Origin: an uncultured Desulfobacter sp.
GTDB taxonomy: Bacteria > Desulfobacterota > Desulfobacteria > Desulfobacterales > Desulfobacteraceae
Reading direction: 5' to 3'
DNA length: 64,000 nucleotides
Assembly (NCBI RefSeq): GCF_963677125.1
Contig: NZ_OY781882.1
Coordinates: 628,501 to 692,500, forward strand
Position numbers and translations under genes: made by a program. Below are positions 58,569-64,000 of the stretch, one piece after another (the stretch's first letter is position 1; every line of letters starts with the position of its first letter). The notes under the pieces are model-generated. The model had not been told where the DNA came from and made no database searches. It saw only the letters and a program-made list of their open reading frames with translations.

Positions 58569-60713
58569 TTATTTTGTTGATTGGGTGTCCAGGCAGTTTA
58601 CAAGTAATGGGCATTCATCTTCCGAGGTGTTGGCATGGGCCTGGGGATGAACGTTTGTCAGCGCATTTTCCATAGTGGAATAAATGTTATGCTTCCCAAT
58701 CTCCTCAAGCAGGTGCGTGCGGGCAAGCACCTTGTAAACCGCATCATTGACCCCGCTTAACGACACACCGTATCCGGCACTTCTCAAACGCTGAATAATC
58801 AAGGCCAGCGCTTCCTGACCCGAGGCATCGATATCGTTGATACCGTTACAGGCAATAATAAAGTGCTTTAGGTCTGATGACGCCTGGATCCGGTCGTTTA
58901 TTTCATCTTCAAGATAGCTGGCATTGGCAAAAAACAGCGGACCTTCAAAGCGGATCAGTTGTATATGCTCGCAGGTGGCAAGTTCATGCACACACGAATC
59001 TTTGAGTGCCTGATCTTGCCCCCTTGAAAGGATGCTGATTTTGGGTCGCATGCTTTTGTACAAAAATACGGCAAGGGACAGGCCGACCCCGATATAAATA
59101 CCGCTTTCAAGGTGAGGAGCTACAATCAGGGTGACAATAAAGGTAATAACGGAAATCACACCGTCGTACCACTGTGCATGCCAGGCATGAACAAAACCGG
59201 AAACGTTTACAAGCCCGATAACCGCCATCATAATAACAGAAGCAAGGACTGCCTGGGGCAGATGGTAAAGCAACGGTGTAAAAAACAGCAGGGTGATGAT
59301 AACCATAAGGCTTGTAATAACACTGGAAAGGCCGGAAACAGCGCCGGCCTGGAGATTAACGGCACTTCTGGAAAAGGAACCCGATACCGGATAACTTTTA
59401 CCAAAAGAGCCCAAGATATTGGAAAGACCCTGGCCGATGAGTTCCTGGTTGGGATCAAGTCTCTGTCCTGTTTTGGCCGCCATGGCCTTGGCAATGGCGA
59501 TGGCTTCCATGAAACCGAGCAGGGAGATGATAATCGCATAGGGTAAAAGCTGCAGGAATACGGAAATGTTAATATCAGGTATACCAAGTTTGGGGAGCCC
59601 TTTTGGAACGTCACCCACCACGGCACCGCCACCGGAAAGTTTTACGGCATCGGTCTTCAGCGCTTTATTGCCTATGCGGATACGGTATACCCTGTCATCT
59701 ATCTTGGCATCAGGCATTTGGCCTTCTTTGGGATAAAAAACGATGCCTTTAGTACTATCTTCAACTGCGCTGAAGTGTATTTCCCTAAGGCTTGTACGAA
59801 TTTCAGAGGCATGGTGTTTAGCCGCATCAATTTTGGTCGTAAGTATCCTGGACTGATATTCAAGATCCAATTGTTCAAGCGCCGGGGCCTCCTTACTTGC
59901 CTCGATTTTGGCCGTCAGCGATGTACGTTCGGCACTTAAATCGGCAATGGATGCAATGGTATGGTTGAATGTCTTGATATCCTGTTGAACCTGCTCATCC
60001 ATGATTTGGTTTATCGCGACCGTTTCATTATGCTGGAATCCGGTGGCCCAGGAAATGATCGTTGTGATGGCAACCGCAGCAAGTACGAATGGAATTTTTG
60101 GATTGAGCCGTTTTAATCCCACCATGATGGCAATGGATAAAATACCCATGCCAAGGGTGGGCAGGTGGGTGTAATGAAAGGCGCTTTCAATGACCCGGAT
60201 AATGGTTTCATAATGGTGATGTGCCTTGTCCACATATACGCCGAACAGCTTGGAGAGCTGAGAGGTGCCGATGATAATTGCCGCAGCATTGGTAAAACCG
60301 TTAACAACGGGATGTGACAGAAAATTAACAATAAGGCCCAGGCGAAGAACACCAAGCAGTAGCTGGAAAATACCAACCGTGAGCGCCAGGACAATTGCAT
60401 AGGCTATAAAGGCTTCACTTCCGGCTGATGCCAAAGGTTCAAGGCTTGCTGCGGTCATTAAGGAGACCACGGCTACAGGACCGGTTGCCAGCTGGCGGCT
60501 GGAACCGAACAAAGACGCTATCATGGGGGGTAAAAATGCGGCATAAAGGCCGTAATAGGCGGGTAGGCCAGCCAATTGGGCATAGGCCATGGACTGCGGG
60601 ATAAGTACCAGGGCCACCGTGAGCCCTGCCACAAAATCAATTTTGAATTTGGCCAGGGAATAATCCTTGAACCACTCTATGAACGGCAGTATTTTGGTTA
60701 ACATGTCGAACAC
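58569..60713 (-). CDS. SulP-family anion permease with STAS domain and a coiled-coil insertion
   Basis: A 714-residue transporter, longer than the usual 550-600. The core is typical: VAGLTVALVLIPQSMAYAQL, GPVAVVSLMTAASL, HPVVNGFTNAAAIIIG, GQGLSNILGSFGKSYPVSGS. A C-terminal STAS domain (about 590-700) has IACNGINDIDASGQEAL. Between membrane helices, at about residues 230-375, lies an extra hydrophilic segment rich in Glu, Lys and Ala (LEQLDLEYQSRILTTKIDAA), likely an extramembrane coiled coil. SulP proteins carry sulfate, bicarbonate or carboxylates; context does not decide. It follows the TetR gene by 18 bases. Confidence 0.9.
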   Translation of the reverse strand: MFDMLTKILPFIEWFKDYSLAKFKIDFVAGLTVALVLIPQSMAYAQLAGLPAYYGLYAAFLPPMIASLFGSSRQLATGPVAVVSLMTAASLEPLASAGSEAFIAYAIVLALTVGIFQLLLGVLRLGLIVNFLSHPVVNGFTNAAAIIIGTSQLSKLFGVYVDKAHHHYETIIRVIESAFHYTHLPTLGMGILSIAIMVGLKRLNPKIPFVLAAVAITTIISWATGFQHNETVAINQIMDEQVQQDIKTFNHTIASIADLSAERTSLTAKIEASKEAPALEQLDLEYQSRILTTKIDAAKHHASEIRTSLREIHFSAVEDSTKGIVFYPKEGQMPDAKIDDRVYRIRIGNKALKTDAVKLSGGGAVVGDVPKGLPKLGIPDINISVFLQLLPYAIIISLLGFMEAIAIAKAMAAKTGQRLDPNQELIGQGLSNILGSFGKSYPVSGSFSRSAVNLQAGAVSGLSSVITSLMVIITLLFFTPLLYHLPQAVLASVIMMAVIGLVNVSGFVHAWHAQWYDGVISVITFIVTLIVAPHLESGIYIGVGLSLAVFLYKSMRPKISILSRGQDQALKDSCVHELATCEHIQLIRFEGPLFFANASYLEDEINDRIQASSDLKHFIIACNGINDIDASGQEALALIIQRLRSAGYGVSLSGVNDAVYKVLARTHLLEEIGKHNIYSTMENALTNVHPQAHANTSEDECPLLVNCLDTQSTK

Positions 60714-60731
60714 CTTTCTAAATTAATTGTC

Positions 60732-61310
60732 TTAAGTCTTTAGCATGCGCCTGCAGGAGCTTACCAATTCATTGAACAGTGCGTTGGCATTATACAGATT
60801 GTACGTTTTAAACCGGACTACCCCGTCCACCATGGAAAAGATAATCAATGCGGTTTTGCGGGTAGGCAAAGGATCAATGGAACCGTCCTTTATCCCCATT
60901 TCGATACCGTCTTCATAGATGGACACAAGACAATCGTAAATGGCTTCCAGATACCTGCGGCACTGGGGTACTGACTCTGCCAGATGGTAGGGGTAGTACC
61001 TGTGCAAAAGGAGAAACTGGTTCTCCATCTTGCCGGCCAAAAATAAATGAAAGGATACCGCACGTTCAATCATGCCCATGCCGCTGTCAAAATTCTGGTT
61101 TCCCATATAGGCGTCAAATTCTTCCAGAATCATTTTTTTGGTCTTTTCAAGAACTGCCAGGAACAATCCGTCTTTTGTCTTGAAGTGATAAAAAATGGTT
61201 CCTTCGGCCACATTGATCATTTTTGCCAGATCAGCGGTGGAGGTCTCTTTGAACCCGTTTTTGGAAAACAGCACAGTGGCAGCCTGCAGTATGGCATCTT
61301 TTTTGGACAT
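60732..61310 (-). CDS. TetR-family transcription repressor
   Basis: A 192-residue regulator with the TetR N-terminal HTH (ILQAATVLFSKNGFKETSTA, then DLAKMINVAEGTIFYHFKTK) and a helical ligand domain. It leads the signalling/transport block and lies 17 bases after a pair of identical palindromic boxes (61328-61362), so it almost certainly controls its own operon, including the SulP permease. The ligand is unknown. Confidence 0.93.
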   Translation of the reverse strand: MSKKDAILQAATVLFSKNGFKETSTADLAKMINVAEGTIFYHFKTKDGLFLAVLEKTKKMILEEFDAYMGNQNFDSGMGMIERAVSFHLFLAGKMENQFLLLHRYYPYHLAESVPQCRRYLEAIYDCLVSIYEDGIEMGIKDGSIDPLPTRKTALIIFSMVDGVVRFKTYNLYNANALFNELVSSCRRMLKT

Positions 61311-61327
61311 AACACCTCTAAAATTCT

Positions 61328-61362
61328 TGAGTGACTACTCATTTTATTTGAGTGTATACTCA
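61328..61362 (-). promoter_or_regulatory. Tandem TetR-type operators
   Basis: TGAGTGACTACTCA (61328-61341) and TGAGTGTATACTCA (61349-61362) share the palindrome TGAGT-N4-ACTCA. Their centres are 21 bp apart, two helical turns, so two repressor dimers could bind on the same face. They lie immediately upstream of the TetR start codon. Confidence 0.85.
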
Positions 61363-61720
61363 GCAAATTTTGTCATGTCAAATGATTTTTTAACGGTTTT
61401 CTAAAGTTTTTTAAATGAGTGATTTGTGTTCAATATCCAGAAACATCAGTATATTATGTATCAAATAATAAAAATTTACTTAAAATTCAGGCGTTTCAAT
61501 GTGTAATAGTGGTGTTGCAAAATGCAATGAATCAAAAATGTGCTTTTTTGCGCCTGTGTATAAAGTTTTTCATTGAAAGTGAATTTTGGGTGTAAATGGA
61601 AAAGATATCTACAGTCTGTCGACGTAAAGTGCGACAGAGATTAGAAAGGCTTTGAAAAAATCAATGTTTACAAAGTGGGTAAAACCAAATTATAATTCGC
61701 GGTTAATTTTCTTAAGAAAC
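61363..61720. other. Intergenic region without recognised gene
   Basis: AT-rich DNA between the TetR operators and the conserved element D. No reading frame of interest. It must carry the promoter of the leader that contains element D and argJ. Confidence 0.4.
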
Positions 61721-61806
61721 GGCCATGGGCCGACCTGGTCTATCAGCACCCAGGCTCGCCCCACAACAAAATATGAAAGTGTCTCAACAACATGTTGGTA
61801 CTTTCT
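61721..61806 (+). ncRNA. Conserved structured element, copy D (5' leader of argJ)
   Basis: Hairpin CGGCC-ATG-GGCCG (61721-61733), stem CCTGG/CCAGG around TCTATCAGCAC, then GCCCCACAACAAA, then a hairpin with arms GAAAGT (61776-61781) and ACTTTC (61801-61806) and inner CAACA/TGTTG. The second hairpin keeps its shape but not its sequence compared with copies B and C. It lies 34 bases before the argJ start codon, in the same direction, like copies A and B before their genes. Confidence 0.7.
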
Positions 61807-61840
61807 ACAAAAGATTTAAAAAAGATGAGGAAAAACAAAA

Positions 61841-63022
61841 ATGAAAGGCTTTAAATTTGCCGGAATCTGTGCCGGAATTAAAAAAAACAGATCCTTGGAT
61901 CTTGGCCTGATCTATTCGGAAAAACCTGCAAGTGCCGCAGCATTGTTTACACAAAACCAGGTGGTTGCCGCCCCTGTTATTCTCGGTAGAAAAACCATGG
62001 AAAAGGGTACGCTCCAGGCAATACTGGCCAATTCAGGCAATGCCAACTGTTTTACCGGTGAACAGGGCATCGCCCATGCACAGCAATGCGTTGAACTTGT
62101 GGCCAAAGCCCTTAACGTTGACCCGGAACTCGTATTGGTCTCGTCCACCGGTGTGATCGGTGCGCCCTTGCCCGTGGATAAAATTGAAGCCAAAATTCCG
62201 GAAGCCGTGAAAAGTCTTGATTCTTGCACGATTGTAGATTTTGCCACCGCTATCCTCACCACAGATACGTGCACCAAAATGGTGTCCCGTAATGGAAAAA
62301 TAAATACATCCGGGGAGGAAAAAAGTTTTACCATTATGGGGGTTGCCAAAGGTTCCGGCATGATTCGGCCGGATATGGCCACCATGCTTTCCTATATCTT
62401 TACTGATGCTGATATCTCAGGCAGCCTGCTCAAACAGGCACTGACCCATGCCGCGTCCCGTTCCTTTAACCGGATTACGGTGGACGGGGATACCAGTACA
62501 AACGATACCCTTGTATGCATGGCCAACGGGGAAGGGCAGGCAGTGATTGACAATGATGAAGCCCTTGGGGTATTTCAGGCGGTTTTAGATGAGATTTGCT
62601 ATGAGCTTGCTAAACGGATTGTCAAAGATGGAGAGGGTGCCACAAAGGTTGCCTCCATTACGGTGAAAGGTGCATTGACCCAGCAGGATGCATTTGCAGC
62701 GGCCGAAGCCATTGCCCATTCCCCCCTGACAAAAACCGCAATTTACGGCCAGGACCCCAACTGGGGCCGGATCACTGCTGCTGCCGGCAGGTCCGGGGCC
62801 ACGGTGGATCAGAATAAGATGGATTTGTATTTTGGTGATATCCTGCTGGTTCAAAATGGTCAGTGGCAGGGAAAAGCTGTGGAAAAAGAGGCAGCAGAAA
62901 TAATGAAACAAGATGAGATCAGCATTGTTCTGGATCTTAATCTCGGAGAAGGCCAGGATCAGTTCTTGTTTTGTGACTTCAGCGAAAATTATGTGAAAAT
63001 TAATGCCGACTATAGATCCTGA
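61841..63022 (+). CDS. argJ: Bifunctional glutamate N-acetyltransferase/ornithine acetyltransferase
   Basis: A 393-residue ArgJ that moves acetyl groups from N-acetylornithine to glutamate in the arginine pathway. The self-cleavage site is ATML in RPDMATMLSYIFTDADI (Thr becomes the N-terminal nucleophile of the beta chain), and KGSGMIRPDMA, SFNRITVDGDTSTNDT and GQDPNWGRI are conserved. The ribosome-binding site is weak (GATGAGG about ten bases before the ATG). The following pseudouridine synthase gene overlaps the argJ end by 20 bases. Confidence 0.95.
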   Translation: MKGFKFAGICAGIKKNRSLDLGLIYSEKPASAAALFTQNQVVAAPVILGRKTMEKGTLQAILANSGNANCFTGEQGIAHAQQCVELVAKALNVDPELVLVSSTGVIGAPLPVDKIEAKIPEAVKSLDSCTIVDFATAILTTDTCTKMVSRNGKINTSGEEKSFTIMGVAKGSGMIRPDMATMLSYIFTDADISGSLLKQALTHAASRSFNRITVDGDTSTNDTLVCMANGEGQAVIDNDEALGVFQAVLDEICYELAKRIVKDGEGATKVASITVKGALTQQDAFAAAEAIAHSPLTKTAIYGQDPNWGRITAAAGRSGATVDQNKMDLYFGDILLVQNGQWQGKAVEKEAAEIMKQDEISIVLDLNLGEGQDQFLFCDFSENYVKINADYRS

Positions 63023-63734
63023 AACAGTGCAAGGCATCCGGCTGCAAAAAATTTTAGCCCATAGCGGGATTTGTTCGCGCAGAAAAGCAGAAACACTGAT
63101 CCTTGAGGGCAGGGTGTCCGTGAATGGAACGGTGGTAAAAGCGCTTGGCACCAAGGCAGATCCAATAAAGGATAAAATCTGCCTTGACGGCAAGCAGGTC
63201 CCCTATACATCAAACAAAAAACGCGAATATACCTATCTTGCCGTAAACAAACCCAAAGGGGTGGTGACAACCTGCAGTCAGAAAAATGCAAAAATTATTT
63301 TGGACCTTGTGGCGGTCAAACAAAGGGTCTATCCCGTTGGGCGGCTGGATAAGGATTCCGTGGGGCTCGTTTTGCTCACCGATGACGGTGATTTGCATAA
63401 CCGGTTATCCCACCCCTCCCATGACCATGAAAAAGAATATTTGGTGTATGCAGCCCGGCCTGTGAGCGACCAGGATTTGACTGCCATGGCCCAGGGCATG
63501 GTGATCGACGGAAAAAAAACCCGGCGGGCCAGGGTCCGCCGGGTTTCTGAAAACGGATTTAAAATTATTTTAAAGCAGGGGTTAAATCGCCAGATCCGAA
63601 AAATGGTGGGCAAAACCGGCAATCAGGTGACCATGCTCAAACGGATTCGCATGGCCAATATTCGTCTTGGCAGTCTGGCTCCCGGAAAATGGCGACATCT
63701 CACTGAAAAAGAGGTGAAAACCCTAAGACAATGA
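63003..63734 (+). CDS. RsuA/RluB-family rRNA pseudouridine synthase
   Basis: A 243-residue enzyme. An S4 RNA-binding domain (IRLQKILAHSGICSRRKAE then LILEGRVSVNG) is followed by the synthase domain with the catalytic Asp in VGRLDKDSVGLVLLTDDGDL and the C-terminal GLNRQIRKMVGKTGNQVTML. It modifies a uridine in 23S or 16S rRNA; RluB-like specificity is likely but not certain. It overlaps argJ by 20 bases and trpS, on the other strand, by 12. Confidence 0.9.
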   Translation: MPTIDPETVQGIRLQKILAHSGICSRRKAETLILEGRVSVNGTVVKALGTKADPIKDKICLDGKQVPYTSNKKREYTYLAVNKPKGVVTTCSQKNAKIILDLVAVKQRVYPVGRLDKDSVGLVLLTDDGDLHNRLSHPSHDHEKEYLVYAARPVSDQDLTAMAQGMVIDGKKTRRARVRRVSENGFKIILKQGLNRQIRKMVGKTGNQVTMLKRIRMANIRLGSLAPGKWRHLTEKEVKTLRQ

Positions 63735-64000
63735 TTGAATACCTACGCTCTTTCTGACTTTATCCAGGAAGGGCACGGAATATTCCCTGGCTCGAATGGC
63801 CCCTTTTTTCAAAATATCTTCAATATCTTTGGGATTTGCCATCAGTTCTTCGTACCGCTGTCTGGGTTCTTTTAAAATATCGTTGATGTATTCAAACAAC
63901 TCCTGTTTCATGGCACCCCAGGCGATTCCTTCCCGGTACCGCCGGGCCAGGTCTTGGGTTTGCTCCTCGGTGGCAAAAGCCCGGTAAATTGAAAACAAGG
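63723..64000 (-). CDS. trpS: Tryptophanyl-tRNA synthetase, C-terminal part (runs off the window)
   Basis: About 92 C-terminal codons of a TrpRS: FSIYRAFATEEQTQDLARRY then YREGIAWGAMKQELFEYIND and GAIRAREYSVPFLDKVRKSVG, the typical end of bacterial TrpRS. The catalytic Rossmann part with HIGH and KMSKS lies beyond the right edge. The gene converges with the pseudouridine synthase gene, overlapping its last 12 bases. Confidence 0.88.
   Translation of the reverse strand, partial: LFSIYRAFATEEQTQDLARRYREGIAWGAMKQELFEYINDILKEPRQRYEELMANPKDIEDILKKGAIRAREYSVPFLDKVRKSVGIQSLS

Noticed and set aside
61841..61841. TTG or upstream in-frame start for argJ inside element D
   Set aside because: The ATG at 61841 gives the normal ArgJ N-terminus; the upstream sequence is occupied by the conserved hairpins.

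Overview
The window looks like a chromosomal segment of a sulfate-reducing Desulfobacterota bacterium, most likely Desulfobacteraceae (Desulfobacter/Desulfobacula/Desulfotignum type). This is inferred from the gene mix: CCG-domain Fe-S protein of the heterodisulfide-reductase type, rhodanese and DsrE-like sulfur proteins, PEP-CTERM surface proteins, many single-receiver response regulators, arsenosugar-type glycosyltransferases and a SulP permease. No rRNA, tRNA or CRISPR array was recognised. No marker gene in the window fixes the genus.

Layout. 1-2.5 kb is accessory DNA: a vapBC toxin-antitoxin pair with a palindromic operator, an orphan HigA-type antidote and decayed sequence. 2.5-5.5 kb holds a secreted amidohydrolase and a bacterial cystatin. 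5.5-9.6 kb holds uup, a small membrane protein, an IS200-type element and a secreted MsrA-MsrB fusion. 9.7-15.7 kb is a surface-protein cluster on the minus strand: a dockerin-bearing beta-propeller-like protein, a cohesin-like PEP-CTERM protein, and a subtilase with kelch repeats and a dockerin. 16-21.8 kb holds a DsrE lipoprotein, a TRIC channel, an OmpR-type two-component pair and a TVP38-mercuric-reductase-like fusion. 21.8-27.7 kb is an arsenosugar-type cluster whose first gene, a radical SAM-methyltransferase-DUF5714 protein, is cut by an ISAs1-family element; the 9-bp target duplication is visible, so the original 1039-codon frame can be rebuilt. 27.8-32.4 kb has a decayed hybrid kinase and a csoR-copA copper operon whose ATPase ends in a CopZ-like domain with its own internal ribosome-binding site. 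32.4-36 kb has a truncated solute-binding protein next to a palindromic mini-element, a MarR-GNAT fusion, and a pentapeptide-repeat potassium channel coupled to a receiver protein. 36.1-40.7 kb is a biotin operon (bioD, bioA, symporter, bioB) behind a BirA-type operator. 40.7-48.4 kb has a gingipain-like peptidase, a Crp/Fnr regulator, a rhodanese-ferritin/FAD oxidoreductase pair, a TIM-barrel protein and a PEP-CTERM GDSL hydrolase. 48.6-53.7 kb has an Fe-S protein, a periplasmic rhodanese, and an operon of HTH-EIIA, ClC channel and universal stress protein. 53.8-61.3 kb is one minus-strand signalling and transport block (TetR, SulP permease, cytidylate-kinase-like/receiver fusion, sensor kinase, receiver, degenerate kinase, receiver). 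The window closes with argJ, an RsuA/RluB-type pseudouridine synthase and the end of trpS.

The strongest candidate for something undescribed is a family of four dispersed elements of about 85 nt (near 13.93, 43.12, 48.44 and 61.76 kb). They share the core GCCCACAACAAA and are flanked by hairpins whose stems vary by compensating base changes, as expected of a structured RNA. Three of the four sit in the same orientation in the 5' region of a gene. I do not recognise them as a known riboswitch class. Everything here comes from reading the sequence without database searches; family names are by motif recognition.
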